Shown piece by piece: positions 33,174 to 42,040 of a stretch of 64,000 bases of DNA; position 1 is the stretch's first letter; the number at the start of each line of letters is the position of its first letter. A program made the position numbers and the translations under genes. The stretch comes from Thermoanaerobaculia bacterium (GTDB lineage: Bacteria; Acidobacteriota; Thermoanaerobaculia; Multivoradales; J023): positions 496,001 through 560,000 of the forward strand of contig JAUIJL010000004.1 in assembly GCA_030431255.1 (NCBI GenBank). The letters are read 5' to 3'. The notes beneath the pieces are model-generated. The model did not search any database, had not been told where the DNA came from, and was given only the letters and a program-made list of their open reading frames with translations.

Positions 33174-33431
33174 TTACTGAATCTTGAAGCGAAGGCGCCT
33201 CGGCAGCGGTATGGAGGCACTCATGACCATCACGCTTCCGGAGCGCACCTGTCCTCGACGGTCTTTTAGTCGAAAGCTCGTAGCTTCGTCTTTAGCAAGT
33301 TCTTCGATCAAAACTAGATGAAGCCGAAACTCCGATGGACCTTTCTTGGGAGCAATTTCAAGATGCGTTCCAGATATTCTTGCCTGGCTCACCCAGTTGG
33401 TGCAGTTCACGTTAGCGAGTTCGAATTTCAC
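33174..33431 (-). CDS. Small hypothetical protein
   Basis: 85 aa from a GTG with an excellent AGGAGG 7 nt upstream, which is the main reason to believe it. The sequence (KFELANVNCTNWVSQARISG, then FRLHLVLIEELAK and VRSGSVMVMSASIPLPRR) is beta-rich and basic at the C-terminus. I do not recognise a family. It lies alone in an AT-richer accessory patch between the antitoxin remnant and the intact toxin-antitoxin pair. Confidence 0.5.
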   Translation of the reverse strand: MKFELANVNCTNWVSQARISGTHLEIAPKKGPSEFRLHLVLIEELAKDEATSFRLKDRRGQVRSGSVMVMSASIPLPRRLRFKIQ

Positions 33432-33673
33432 TTTCCCTCCTCCTGGGATCTAGTTTTCCGAGCGGCTTTGAGTTGACCCGGTTTCGTGTAGAAGCACATA
33501 CAATATGACACAAGAGCAAGAAATACACGCTCCTGCGACATATTGATGCAAAAATGATCCTGACTTCCGTACTGTCTCAGCCAAATAAACTCCCCGCTAC
33601 CTGAACCGTCTGGTGGTCAGAAAGCGCCATAGCCACCTGGGAGGTTCGACTCCAACTCGTGGTCCAGACCCTC

Positions 33674-33693
33674 ATAGCTTTCCAAGCTATAAT
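33674..33693 (+). promoter_or_regulatory. Operator and -10 box of the toxin-antitoxin pair
   Basis: ATAGCTT (33674-33680) and AAGCTAT (33684-33690) form a perfect 7-bp dyad with a 3-nt spacer. The dyad overlaps a consensus -10 TATAAT (33688-33693). The antitoxin ATG is only 6 nt after the -10, so the mRNA should be leaderless. Autorepression by the antitoxin or toxin-antitoxin complex at this dyad is the expected regulation. Confidence 0.65.
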
Positions 33694-33699
33694 CGGACC

Positions 33700-33921
33700 A
33701 TGAAGCTAATCACCGCCAAAGTTGTAGACGGCCAAGTCGCGCTTCCGCCGGGGACGGCCGATGACGGCGCCCTGGTGACTTTGCTCGTACCGGAACCAGA
33801 TCAAGAATCATTTGAATTGACGGATTCGGAAAGAGCTTTCCTTCTAGAGTCCATCAAACAAGCCGAGAGAGGCGAAGTTGTCGACGGCTGGGAGCTCTTA
33901 GAGGATCTTCGTCCCGCGTGA
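33700..33921 (+). CDS. Antitoxin of a RelE/ParE-type pair
   Basis: 73-aa acidic protein. It begins MKLITAKVVDGQVALPPGTADD, a beta-hairpin with a short DNA-binding-like N-terminal domain, and ends in an acidic helix (DSERAFLLESIKQAERGEVV) that in this class wraps the toxin. It overlaps the toxin gene by GTGA (33918-33921). No Shine-Dalgarno is possible with the -10 box 6 nt upstream, so the ATG at 33700 is read from a leaderless message. The exact antitoxin family cannot be named. Confidence 0.8.
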   Translation: MKLITAKVVDGQVALPPGTADDGALVTLLVPEPDQESFELTDSERAFLLESIKQAERGEVVDGWELLEDLRPA

Positions 33922-34214
33922 GAAGGTCTCTCCGGGTTTCTCGAAGTGCGGAACGGCAAATCCGCAAAGCTGCCGATTGGTGGCTTGCGAACCGCCGCGC
34001 GGCTCGTGGTTTGTTTCATCGAGAGGTTTCCCGAGGCTTCGACTTGATCACCGCTCAGCCTCAAGCCGGTCCAGAGATAGATGATCCCGAGTTGCCGGGC
34101 GTTCGTAGACTCTTGCTTTCGCGAATCCACTACCACTTGTATTACCGCGAGGTCGGCGATCAGTCGATAGAGGTTCTGGCCATTTGGCATACCAGCCGAG
34201 AGCCCTGGCCTTAG
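33918..34214 (+). CDS. RelE/ParE-superfamily toxin
   Basis: 98-aa basic protein with the superfamily pattern: VSRSAERQIRKAADWWLANR (first helices), FDLITAQPQAGPEIDDPELPGVRRLLL, then YHLYYREVGDQSIEVLAIWHTSREP, which is the typical ParE ending (strand with H/Y residues and VLAIWH). The tail resembles ParE more than RelE, so DNA gyrase rather than ribosome-bound mRNA may be the target; this is inference. GTG start, coupled to the antitoxin. Confidence 0.9.
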   Translation: MRRSLRVSRSAERQIRKAADWWLANRRAARGLFHREVSRGFDLITAQPQAGPEIDDPELPGVRRLLLSRIHYHLYYREVGDQSIEVLAIWHTSREPWP

Positions 34215-34335
34215 GCGGCTCTACAAATATCGACTCACAGAGCTTACCCGGACAGGTTTCCAGACATACAAAAGCGATCGACAATTCGTCGATTTCGGCG
34301 TGAAACTAGCGATCTGGGAGTCTAGCTGAAGCTGC

Positions 34336-34354
34336 GGGGAGGTGGGATGGTAGC
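34336..34354. repeat. Direct repeat copy 2 at the tRNA-Glu 3' end
   Basis: Identical over 19 bp to 32988-33006. It covers tRNA positions 70-76 (on the minus strand GCTACCA) and 12 bp beyond the tRNA 3' end. Confidence 0.7.
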
Positions 34355-34423
34355 GCATACGGGATTCGAACCCGTGTTACCGGCGTGAGAGGCCGGCGTC
34401 CTAGACCCCTAGACGAATGCGCC
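34348..34423 (-). tRNA. tRNA-Glu (anticodon CTC)
   Basis: A full cloverleaf can be drawn on the minus strand: acceptor GGCGCAT with ATGCGCT (one G-U), D stem GTCT/GGAC, anticodon stem CCGGC/GCCGG with loop CTCTCAC giving anticodon CTC (reads GAG), and T arm ACGGG-TTCGAAT-CCCGT. The gene encodes its CCA end (34348-34350). A consensus promoter lies upstream at 34477-34506. Confidence 0.96.
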
Positions 34424-34781
34424 ACTGAAAAGGCCCCTAAGAAGGGTCACACGGGGGTCTCCGTGCGAGGAGCGGCATTATAGACACGGGAATTTCGCCT
34501 TTGCAACCCCTCGGGCCGACTTTTTCTTGCGGGCTGACTCGGTAGACGAGGGACGGTGTCCCATCCCCGCGGCGAAGAGCCTCTCCGCTCAGCTCCCTTC
34601 TTGTGCGAGCCGTCTGCCGGGTTCGGATCCGGCAGACGATGGGTTACAATCCGAAGGCTCCTGTGGCGCGCTTTGGAGTCCGAATCGGCCCCACTTGCGA
34701 CGGGAGGCCGCCCGCGGGGAACCGCGAGCACGCACGCCCCACGATACTCCTTGTCCATCAGCCCTTGAGAGGTGTTGCTCG
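34424..34781. other. Intergenic region between tRNA-Glu and the amidase gene
   Basis: This 358-bp stretch holds the tRNA promoter (34477-34506) on the left. Open frames within it have no supported start. I see no further gene, clear plus-strand promoter or terminator. Confidence 0.5.
34477..34506 (-). promoter_or_regulatory. Promoter of tRNA-Glu
   Basis: On the minus strand TTGCAA (34506-34501) and a perfect TATAAT (34482-34477) are 18 bp apart, about 54 bp before the tRNA 5' end. This is a near-consensus sigma-70 promoter, as expected for a stable RNA gene. Confidence 0.78.
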
Positions 34782-36392
34782 TTGAGTCTGCGGACCTGCC
34801 AATTTCTCAGCATCCTGACCCTTGTCGCCTTTGGAATCGGCTCATTCCCCGATGAGGTGAAGGCTCAGGATCCTCCCCCGGCCGCTGCCGAGACCTCGAC
34901 CGTCAATCCCGCCGGCTCGGCTCGCCTGATGTTCGAGGGCAAGCAGGTGGCGGGCGTGGGTTTCAGCCTACGCAACGACGGCCCGCGCTTCACCCTTGCC
35001 CCGATCGCTCAGGTGCTGGGGGTCGAGCTGCGCATCGGTCCTCTCGGTGACAGCCACACCCTGATTTTCGACAATAAGAAGATACTGCTCGGCCCCGACG
35101 ATCCGACCGTGGTGACGGTCAACTCCGACGGTCAGGTGACCGAGGAAATCACCCGCTTGAGGTTGGCGCCGATCAAAACCGCCCGGGGCTTGGAAGTTCC
35201 GCTGGAATTTCTCCGGTGGGCCCTCGGCGACGAAATGGGTTACGAGCTGGATTGGAGCTTCCGCAATCTGGAGCTGGTGCTCGCCCGACGGGAGCTGCGT
35301 GAGCTGACGGGCTCGATCAACCTGGTGCACCAATACCGCATCAGCACCGTGGAGATCGAATTCTCCGACAAACCCCGCTTCCGCTTCGAGACCCTTCCCA
35401 CGGGCGTAGAGGTTCGCCTGGTGGGCGACAGCTTGACCCTCGACTCGCCGTTCTCTCGCCCTGCCGATCCCCTGGTCACGAATATCGTCACCCAACCGAC
35501 CCGCATCCGCATCGACTTGACCGAGGACGCGGTGGCCGGTGAGCCGCGTTTGGTGCCCCGGGGCGCCAAAACCAGCATGGTGATTGAGATCTACCGCCAG
35601 CGGGGCAAGAGGGCCGACACCGGCACGGAAACCTCGGCTCGGTCGGTCGATCCGTTGACCACGGGCCTGCGACGGATCGTTTTGGATCCAGGTCATGGCG
35701 GCGCCGAAACCGGTGCGTTGGGCCAAGGCGGCGCGGTGGAAAGCCACTTGACCCTGCTGATGGCGCGCTTGCTGAAGACCCGCTTGGAGCAGCGCTTGCC
35801 GGTCCAGGTGGAGCTCACCCGAACCACTGACGTCGACGTTCCCCACGACCATCGGGTGGCGTTCGCCAATGAGGTCAAGGCAGACCTCTTCATCTCCCTA
35901 CACTTCAATTCCTATCGCGGCTCCCGCGCCCGCGGCGCCGAGACCTTCTTCCTCAGCCGGTCCGCCAGCGATCAGCTGGCAGCCCAGCTCGCGGAACGGG
36001 AGAATGCTTCGGGCGCCAAAACCGGTGGCGAGCCGAGCAGCGATCTAGGATTGATCCTGTGGGATTTGGCCCAGTCGTACCACCTCACCGAGAGCCAGCG
36101 TTTCGCCAGCTTGGTGCAAGAAGAGCTCAACCAGGCCTTGGGATTGCGCAATCGCGGGGTTCGCCAAGCTCCGTTCCGCGTGCTCATGGGGGCGAATATG
36201 CCCGCGGTGTTGGTGGAGCTCGGCTTCCTCAGCAATCCTGAAGAGGCGGCCAAGGTGCAGAGCCCGGCCTACCAGATTCAACTAGCGGACGCCTTGGTCC
36301 GCGCCATCTCCCGATTCAAGACCCAATTGGAAGCCCGACAGGCCGGCGGAGCCGAATCTCCGGACGTGCCGTCCACCGGGGGCCGGCCATGA
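34782..36392 (+). CDS. N-acetylmuramoyl-L-alanine amidase (AmiC type, with AMIN-like domain)
   Basis: 536-aa exported peptidoglycan amidase that cleaves the MurNAc-L-Ala bond during cell separation. Signal peptide about residues 1-30 (FLSILTLVAFGIGSFP). Residues about 40-290 carry a copper-amine-oxidase-like/AMIN beta region (VEIEFSDKPRFRFETLPTGVEVRLVG). The Amidase_3 domain holds zinc ligands in VLDPGHGGAETG, the Glu of AVESHLTL and the His of FISLHFNS, with catalytic Glu in VLVELGFLSNPEEA. The TTG start at 34782 follows GAGAGG and puts the signal peptide at the N-terminus; upstream in-frame sequence is not protein-like. Coupled (ATGA) to the GerMN gene. Confidence 0.92.
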   Translation: MSLRTCQFLSILTLVAFGIGSFPDEVKAQDPPPAAAETSTVNPAGSARLMFEGKQVAGVGFSLRNDGPRFTLAPIAQVLGVELRIGPLGDSHTLIFDNKKILLGPDDPTVVTVNSDGQVTEEITRLRLAPIKTARGLEVPLEFLRWALGDEMGYELDWSFRNLELVLARRELRELTGSINLVHQYRISTVEIEFSDKPRFRFETLPTGVEVRLVGDSLTLDSPFSRPADPLVTNIVTQPTRIRIDLTEDAVAGEPRLVPRGAKTSMVIEIYRQRGKRADTGTETSARSVDPLTTGLRRIVLDPGHGGAETGALGQGGAVESHLTLLMARLLKTRLEQRLPVQVELTRTTDVDVPHDHRVAFANEVKADLFISLHFNSYRGSRARGAETFFLSRSASDQLAAQLAERENASGAKTGGEPSSDLGLILWDLAQSYHLTESQRFASLVQEELNQALGLRNRGVRQAPFRVLMGANMPAVLVELGFLSNPEEAAKVQSPAYQIQLADALVRAISRFKTQLEARQAGGAESPDVPSTGGRP

Positions 36393-37081
36393 ATCAACGC
36401 ACGGGATGGATTGTCGCGGCGTTCGTGCTCGCCGCGATCGCCGGTGTGGTCGTCCGACTTTTCCTGTGGCCGGCCAAAAGCTCGACACCGACCGATGAGC
36501 CCGACGAGGATCGGCCGGCCGCGGTGGCGGTCACCGAGGAGCTGGTGTTGGAGCCCGCCGACCTCTACTTCCCCAGTCTCCAGGGGGGCTTGAGGGTGCA
36601 TCGACAGGCGCTGCCGACCGACGACCGCCCCGAAGAACGGATCCGCTACTTGGTCCAGGCGCTCATCGACGGCCCGGGAGGCCCGGTGGACGGTGACCTC
36701 TACAGCCCGCTGCCGGAGGGAGCGCAGCTTGGATCGGTCTATTTCTTGAGCAACGGAGCCGTGGCCCTCGATCTTCGATCCCGAGCCGAAGAGGAGCCGA
36801 TTCAAGCCGTGGGCTCGGAAGCATCGGAAACGGAAGAAAATGCCGAGGAAGTCGCGGACTTGGTGCCCGCTCCACGTCCGGAGGCGGTCAAGCTCGCCCT
36901 CGGCTCGGAAGATGAGCTGTTGGCGGTCTACAGCCTGGTGAATACCGTGGCCCTGAACGACATTGAAGGGGTGGGGTCGGTGGTGCTCATGTGGGACGGC
37001 CGCCAGCCGGAGACTTTCGCCGGTCATGTGGACGTGTCGCGCCCACTGATGGCCGACACCTCGTGGGTGATCACCCCTTGA
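36389..37081 (+). CDS. GerMN-domain membrane-anchored protein
   Basis: 230-aa protein with one N-terminal membrane helix (IVAAFVLAAIAGVVVRLFL, about 8-26), an acidic linker, and a GerMN domain (about 50-225): LVLEPADLYFPSLQGGLRV, RIRYLVQALIDGPG, YFLSNGAVALDL and LLAVYSLVNTVALND. GerMN proteins are linked to cell-wall amidases in several phyla; the ATGA overlap with the amidase gene here and TTGA overlap with murI agree with a role in wall turnover. Confidence 0.88.
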   Translation: MNQRTGWIVAAFVLAAIAGVVVRLFLWPAKSSTPTDEPDEDRPAAVAVTEELVLEPADLYFPSLQGGLRVHRQALPTDDRPEERIRYLVQALIDGPGGPVDGDLYSPLPEGAQLGSVYFLSNGAVALDLRSRAEEEPIQAVGSEASETEENAEEVADLVPAPRPEAVKLALGSEDELLAVYSLVNTVALNDIEGVGSVVLMWDGRQPETFAGHVDVSRPLMADTSWVITP

Positions 37082-37941
37082 CGACGGCGGCCTCGGATAG
37101 ACCGATCGGTGTCTTCGATTCAGGGGTCGGCGGCTTGACCGTGGCCTCGGCGCTGATGCGTCGCTTGCCCCACGAATCGATTCTCTACCTCGGGGATACG
37201 GCCCGGCTGCCCTACGGCACGAAATCCGCCGCCACGGTGGAACGTTACACCCGGCGCAATATCGACTTCCTGGTCGATCGCGGGGTCAAGGCGGTGGTGA
37301 TCGCCTGCAACACGGCTTCGGCGGTCACCCTCGACCACCTGGATCTCCCGGTGCCGGTTTGGGGGGTGATCGAGCCGGGAGCCGAGCAAGCGGTGCGCTC
37401 CGCCGGCGACCACGGAATCGGTGTGCTCGCCACGGAATCCACCGTGCGGTCCGACGCTTATGCCCGCGCGATTCGTCGTCTAAAGCCGGAAGCCGAGATC
37501 TTCAGCCAACCCTGTCCGCTTTTCGTGCCCCTGGTGGAAGAAGGCTGGAGCGACGACCCCATCGCCGAGCAGGTGGCCGAGCGCTACCTGCGACCGGTCA
37601 TAGACGCGGGCTGCCGTACCCTGGTGCTCGGTTGCACCCACTACCCGTTGTTGACCGAGGTCTTGCGTAGGGTCACCGGGCCACACATTCAACGGGTGGA
37701 CTCAGCCGTGGCGGTGGCTCGATTTGTCGACGACCAATTGCAGAAGGCAGATCTCAAGATTCAGCCGTCGAACGCCGAGGACCCCGCGGCTCAAATTCCC
37801 CAGCACCACCTTTGCGTGACCGATTTGAGCGACCGATTCGAACGCATCGCCCACGATCTCTTGAGCCACTACGGAACCCCGGTGGACGAAGAAGATCGTG
37901 CTTGGAAAGCAAACGTTTCCCTGGAGTGGGTCGAGGTTTGA
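37078..37941 (+). CDS. murI: Glutamate racemase
   Basis: 287-aa cofactor-independent racemase making D-Glu for peptidoglycan. [17 protein letters not shown] opens the protein; catalytic cysteines are in VIACNTASA and [24 protein letters not shown] is also diagnostic. The start is a TTG at 37078 that overlaps the GerMN stop as TTGA; an earlier start would lie deep inside that gene. A C-terminal extension of about 30 residues goes beyond most MurI proteins. Confidence 0.95.
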   Translation: MTTAASDRPIGVFDSGVGGLTVASALMRRLPHESILYLGDTARLPYGTKSAATVERYTRRNIDFLVDRGVKAVVIACNTASAVTLDHLDLPVPVWGVIEPGAEQAVRSAGDHGIGVLATESTVRSDAYARAIRRLKPEAEIFSQPCPLFVPLVEEGWSDDPIAEQVAERYLRPVIDAGCRTLVLGCTHYPLLTEVLRRVTGPHIQRVDSAVAVARFVDDQLQKADLKIQPSNAEDPAAQIPQHHLCVTDLSDRFERIAHDLLSHYGTPVDEEDRAWKANVSLEWVEV

Positions 37942-37954
37942 CCCCGGAGAGATT

Positions 37955-38770
37955 ATGAGCAACAGCCAACGTCCGGCGGGCCGCGCCGCCAACGCCCTAC
38001 GACCCGTCCGCTTCGAGCTCGGCGCCCAACGCTACGCCGAAGGCTCGGCGATCATCGAGGCGGGGCATACCCGAGTGTTGACCGCCGCCTCGGTGGAAAA
38101 CCGGGTGCCTTCGTTCTTGGCCGACTCGGGCAAGGGCTGGATCACCGCAGAGTACGCCATGTTGCCCCGAGCCACCCACACCCGAAACCGGCGCGAAAGC
38201 TCGAAAGGACGACCCGGCGGGCGCACCCTTGAAATCCAACGCTTGATCGGCCGTAGCTTGCGCACGGCGGTGGACTTGGAGCGTCTCGGAGAGATCTCGA
38301 TCACCGTGGACTGCGACGTGCTGCAAGCGGACGGCGGCACGCGCACCGCGGCGATCACCGGCGGTTATGTGTCCCTGGTGCAAGCCCTCGCCCAAAGCTT
38401 CCTCTCCGGCGACCTCAAGCAATGGCCGATGATTCGCCAGGTGGCCGCCGTGTCCGTGGGCATCGTCGACGGTGAGCCGCGCCTGGACCTGGAATACGTA
38501 GAGGATTCGGCCGCCCAAGTGGATATGAACGTGGTGGCCACCGCCGACGGCGAGCTGATCGAAATCCAGGGCACCGGTGAGGAGCACAGCTTCACCCGCA
38601 AGCAGCTCAACACCCTATTGGACTTGGCCTTCGAAGGCATCGACCAGCTGGTGGCGCACCAGAACAAAGCTCTCGAAACGGTGATGTCGGAAGTCGACGA
38701 CCTGCTCAAACACGGCCGACGGCGAGCAAAACCCAAGGACGAGTCGGAGGTCTGGGGTCCTCCGGGCTGA
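37955..38770 (+). CDS. rph: Ribonuclease PH
   Basis: 271-aa phosphorolytic 3'-5' exoribonuclease that trims tRNA 3' ends. Signatures: [69 protein letters not shown] and [22 protein letters not shown] precedes the ATG, 13 bp after murI. The C-terminal ~25 residues are a charged extension. The murI-rph order suggests a cotranscribed housekeeping unit. Confidence 0.96.
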   Translation: MSNSQRPAGRAANALRPVRFELGAQRYAEGSAIIEAGHTRVLTAASVENRVPSFLADSGKGWITAEYAMLPRATHTRNRRESSKGRPGGRTLEIQRLIGRSLRTAVDLERLGEISITVDCDVLQADGGTRTAAITGGYVSLVQALAQSFLSGDLKQWPMIRQVAAVSVGIVDGEPRLDLEYVEDSAAQVDMNVVATADGELIEIQGTGEEHSFTRKQLNTLLDLAFEGIDQLVAHQNKALETVMSEVDDLLKHGRRRAKPKDESEVWGPPG

Positions 38771-38870
38771 GGCACAGGCGACTGGCACGGCCCTCGGCAT
38801 TCCTGCTAGGTTGAGAAATCTATTCCGAACGCTTCGGCCGATCGCAGGATCCGGCCTAGGAGGATATTCC

Positions 38871-39686
38871 GTGTCTCAATCCCTGACGTATTCCTCGTAC
38901 CTCGAGCTCGAGCCCTTGCTGAAGCTCCAGGTCCCCCGATCCGGCGAGACCTGGGACGATGCGGAGCACGATGAGCTGCTCTTCATCATCATTCACCAGG
39001 TGTATGAGCTTTGGTTCAAGCAGACTTTGCACGAGATGGACCTCATGGCGGAGCTGCTCGAGACGCACCGGCCGGAGAACGACAAAACCGCCAAGGTGCG
39101 CGGTGCCCTCAAGCGGGTGTTGACGATCCTCAAGACCATGGTCGGCCAAGTCGATATTTTGGAGACCATGACGCCGATCTCGTTCAACTCCTTCCGCACC
39201 CGCCTCGACGAATCGAGCGGTTTTCAATCCCCCCAATTCCGCGAGCTGGAATTCATGCTCGGCAATCGTCGGCGGTCGATGCTCAAATATCACCAAGACA
39301 ACCCCGCGGCCCTCGAGCGGCTCCAGCGTCGGCTCGACGAGCCGCCGATCTACCAGCTCTTTCTCCGCTTCCTGAGCCGTAGCGGATACGACATCCCCGA
39401 GCAGGTCTTCGACTTCGATCCCGAGCAGCCGATCATCGAAATGCCCGAGGTCCGCCCGGAGCTGATCAAAATCTACAAAAATGACGATCAGCTGACCCAA
39501 ATCTGTGAGCGGCTGGTGGATTTCGACGAAGGCCTTCAAGAGTGGCGCTATCGCCACGTCAAAATGGTGGAGCGCACCATCGGCACCAAACCCGGCACGG
39601 GTGGATCTCCCGGGGCGGAGTACCTGAAGAAGACGCTTTTTCAACCGGTATTCCCCGATTTTTGGGCGATCCGCGCAGAGCTGTAG
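38871..39686 (+). CDS. kynA: Tryptophan 2,3-dioxygenase
   Basis: 271-aa haem enzyme opening the indole ring of L-Trp to N-formylkynurenine. Diagnostic stretches are LTYSSYLELEPLLKLQ, ELLFIIIHQVYELWFKQTLHE (haem/substrate region), TPISFNSFRTRLDESSGFQS, and near the end GTGGSPGAEYLKKTLF. The GTG at 38871 has AGGAGG about 7 nt upstream. It begins a two-gene kynurenine-pathway unit with the kynureninase; no formamidase gene is seen. Confidence 0.95.
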   Translation: MSQSLTYSSYLELEPLLKLQVPRSGETWDDAEHDELLFIIIHQVYELWFKQTLHEMDLMAELLETHRPENDKTAKVRGALKRVLTILKTMVGQVDILETMTPISFNSFRTRLDESSGFQSPQFRELEFMLGNRRRSMLKYHQDNPAALERLQRRLDEPPIYQLFLRFLSRSGYDIPEQVFDFDPEQPIIEMPEVRPELIKIYKNDDQLTQICERLVDFDEGLQEWRYRHVKMVERTIGTKPGTGGSPGAEYLKKTLFQPVFPDFWAIRAEL

Positions 39687-39755
39687 GCTGCCCGCGTCCA
39701 CGCTGATCCAGCGCACCCACTTGAGAGCAATCACGGAGAGCAGAGGTGAGCCGCC

Positions 39756-40955
39756 GTGGCCTTCAATGACACTGATTTCTATTCCAAGCCCAACGCCCTA
39801 GCGCCCCACTATCGACACTTTCGGGTCGACGAGCGGCTGCTGCTCACCGGCCACTCCCATCAGGCGTGGCCGGATCGGGCTCGGCAGGCCCAGCTCGAAG
39901 CTTTCGACGACGCCGCGTTATGGGTCGACAAGAAGTGGTCTCGGGCTTTCGAAAAGGCAGATAGGGTCAAACGGGGCATCGCCGAGCGCCTGGGGGACGA
40001 TCCCCAAAATGCCGCTCAAACCTATGCCCTGGCGGCCAACACCCACGACCTGCTGATCCGCTTCCTCTCCGCCCTGGATCTGAAGACCCGGCCGCGCTTG
40101 GTCACCACCGACGGAGAATTCCACACCATCCGTCGACAGCTCGCTCGCCTCGAAGAGAGCGGCATCGAGGTGCATCGCGAAAGCTCCGCGGATCCCTCGA
40201 CCCTCGCCGAGCGGCTGGCCGACGCCGTGGACGACCGCACGGCAGCAGTGCTGGTGTCCACCGTGCTCTACGGCACGGGTCGCATCGTGCCCGGCCTCGA
40301 ACGGGTGGCTGAAGCGACCCAGCAACACGGCGCCGAGCTCTTGATGGACACCTACCACTCCCTCAACGCCGTGCCCCTGGACTTACCCTCCACTGGGCTC
40401 GACGGCGCCTTTGCCGTGGGCGGAGGTTATAAATACCTCCAGCTGGGGGAAGGCAATTGCTTCTTGAGGGTGCCTCCCGACCGCATCTTTCGACCGGTGG
40501 TCACCGGTTGGTTCGCCGAATTCGACGCCCTGAGCTCGGCTCCGGGTCAGGGCGTGGCCTACGGCCCTAGGGCTACCGCCTTCGGCGGGGCAACTTACGA
40601 TCCCACCAGTCACTATCGCGGCGCTGCCGTCCTGGACTTTTTCGACGATTTGCAGCTCACCCCCGAGCTTCTGCGACGGGTCAGCCAACACCAAGTCGCA
40701 CGGCTGGCGGCGGGATTCGACGCCCTCGACGCGGATCCGTCCAAGATTCGGCGTCCCGAGGTGAATCTCGAGCAGATCGGCGCCTTCTTGACCTTGGACA
40801 GCCCCGAGGCCCAGCATCTACACGACGCCCTGCGGGAGCGCGGCGTGGCCACGGACTTCCGCGGTCGGCATCTGCGGTTCGGCCCGGCCCCTTACCTTTG
40901 CGATCAACAGCTCGACGACGCCATGGCCTGCTTGGGCGAGGTCTTGGGATCCTGA
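39756..40955 (+). CDS. kynU: Kynureninase-like PLP enzyme
   Basis: 399-aa fold-type I PLP protein. LTGHSHQAWP near the start, MDTYHSLNAVPLD (PLP-binding Asp region) and the Schiff-base lysine Lys226 in GGGYKYLQLGEGNCFLR fit kynureninase; FGGATYDPTSHYRGAAVLDFF matches the substrate-binding part. It would split kynurenine or 3-hydroxykynurenine to (hydroxy)anthranilate and Ala. Being 69 bp after tryptophan dioxygenase strongly supports the assignment; other aminotransferase V enzymes are the alternative. GTG start with GGTGAG upstream. Confidence 0.85.
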   Translation: MAFNDTDFYSKPNALAPHYRHFRVDERLLLTGHSHQAWPDRARQAQLEAFDDAALWVDKKWSRAFEKADRVKRGIAERLGDDPQNAAQTYALAANTHDLLIRFLSALDLKTRPRLVTTDGEFHTIRRQLARLEESGIEVHRESSADPSTLAERLADAVDDRTAAVLVSTVLYGTGRIVPGLERVAEATQQHGAELLMDTYHSLNAVPLDLPSTGLDGAFAVGGGYKYLQLGEGNCFLRVPPDRIFRPVVTGWFAEFDALSSAPGQGVAYGPRATAFGGATYDPTSHYRGAAVLDFFDDLQLTPELLRRVSQHQVARLAAGFDALDADPSKIRRPEVNLEQIGAFLTLDSPEAQHLHDALRERGVATDFRGRHLRFGPAPYLCDQQLDDAMACLGEVLGS

Positions 40956-40982
40956 GGGTCTCTGCCATGAGGGGTCTTTGAG

Positions 40983-42038
40983 ATGACGCGCTTGCTGCGT
41001 TACCGGGCCGGCCCCGCGGCCATGCGGACGCTCAAAGAGCACGGGCTGACGGCGGACCGCATCGGAGCTTTGGTAGGGCCCGCCAGCGGTCCGAAGTGGT
41101 TGGTGCTCTCAGGGCTGGACCACGCCCTGATCGATCTGGATCTCCTGGGCTCCGAGTCACGCCGGAGCCTCCTGGTCGGCTCCTCGGCGGGAGGTTGGCG
41201 AATCCTCGCCTTGGCGTCGTCGGATCCCCGGGCCACGCTCCACGGCTTGACCGCCGGTTACGTGCATCAGGTCTTCACCCGCGAGGACACCCCGATCACC
41301 GTCAGCCGCGCCTATCGCGAGATGTTCGAGGAGCTGTTCTCCGAGTCGGACATCGAGCACGTGCTGAACCATCCCCGCTTCGACGTCGCGCTGCACGTCG
41401 TCCGCTGCCGCGGCTGGAAATCCAAGGGTCGCGCCGCCCAATGGCCGCGTCTGATCGGAGCCGCCGCCGCACAATGCGTGTCCAAACGAGGGTCGCAGCT
41501 CTTCTTCGAGCGCATCCTCTTGCACAGCCGACCGGGCACCGATCACCCCATCGACGGGCGTTGTCTGCCCCTCGACCGACGAAACTTCTTCGACGCCGCC
41601 ATGGCCACCGGAACCGTGCCCCTCTACATGGACCCGATCCGCGATCTCGGAGACGCCTCACCGGGTCCCTACATGGACGGCGGCCTAGTCGACTACCACC
41701 TCAATCAACGCTACGTCGCGGACGACCAAAGCGTGGTGATCTTCCCCCACTACCGCGAGCGCATCGCCCCGGGTTGGTTCGACAAACACTTGCCGTTCCG
41801 CAGACCCTCCACCGAGATGCTCGACAATGTGCTGCAGATCTTCCCCTCTAGAACATTCGTGGATCGCTTGCCCGGAGGCACCCTGCCCGACCGCCAAGAC
41901 TTCACCACCTTTGTCGACGATTCGAGCCAAAGGATCCGTCGCTGGCAGGAAGCGGTGCGCTTATCCCAAGAGCTCGGGGCGGAGCTACGGGATGACGTCG
42001 AAAGTGGCCGGCTCGTCGATCTCTTGGAGCCGATCTGA
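40983..42038 (+). CDS. Patatin-like phospholipase
   Basis: 351-aa patatin-family acyl hydrolase. The nucleophile elbow is GSSAGGW (GxSxG) and the catalytic Asp is in YMDGGLVDYHL (DGG). The oxyanion region near GALVGPASGPKWLVLSG is somewhat unusual. No signal peptide is present, so it acts inside the cell on phospholipid or other acyl esters. It is 27 bp after the kynureninase gene and likely cotranscribed, but a link to tryptophan catabolism is not obvious. Confidence 0.88.
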   Translation: MTRLLRYRAGPAAMRTLKEHGLTADRIGALVGPASGPKWLVLSGLDHALIDLDLLGSESRRSLLVGSSAGGWRILALASSDPRATLHGLTAGYVHQVFTREDTPITVSRAYREMFEELFSESDIEHVLNHPRFDVALHVVRCRGWKSKGRAAQWPRLIGAAAAQCVSKRGSQLFFERILLHSRPGTDHPIDGRCLPLDRRNFFDAAMATGTVPLYMDPIRDLGDASPGPYMDGGLVDYHLNQRYVADDQSVVIFPHYRERIAPGWFDKHLPFRRPSTEMLDNVLQIFPSRTFVDRLPGGTLPDRQDFTTFVDDSSQRIRRWQEAVRLSQELGAELRDDVESGRLVDLLEPI

Positions 42039-42040
42039 GG

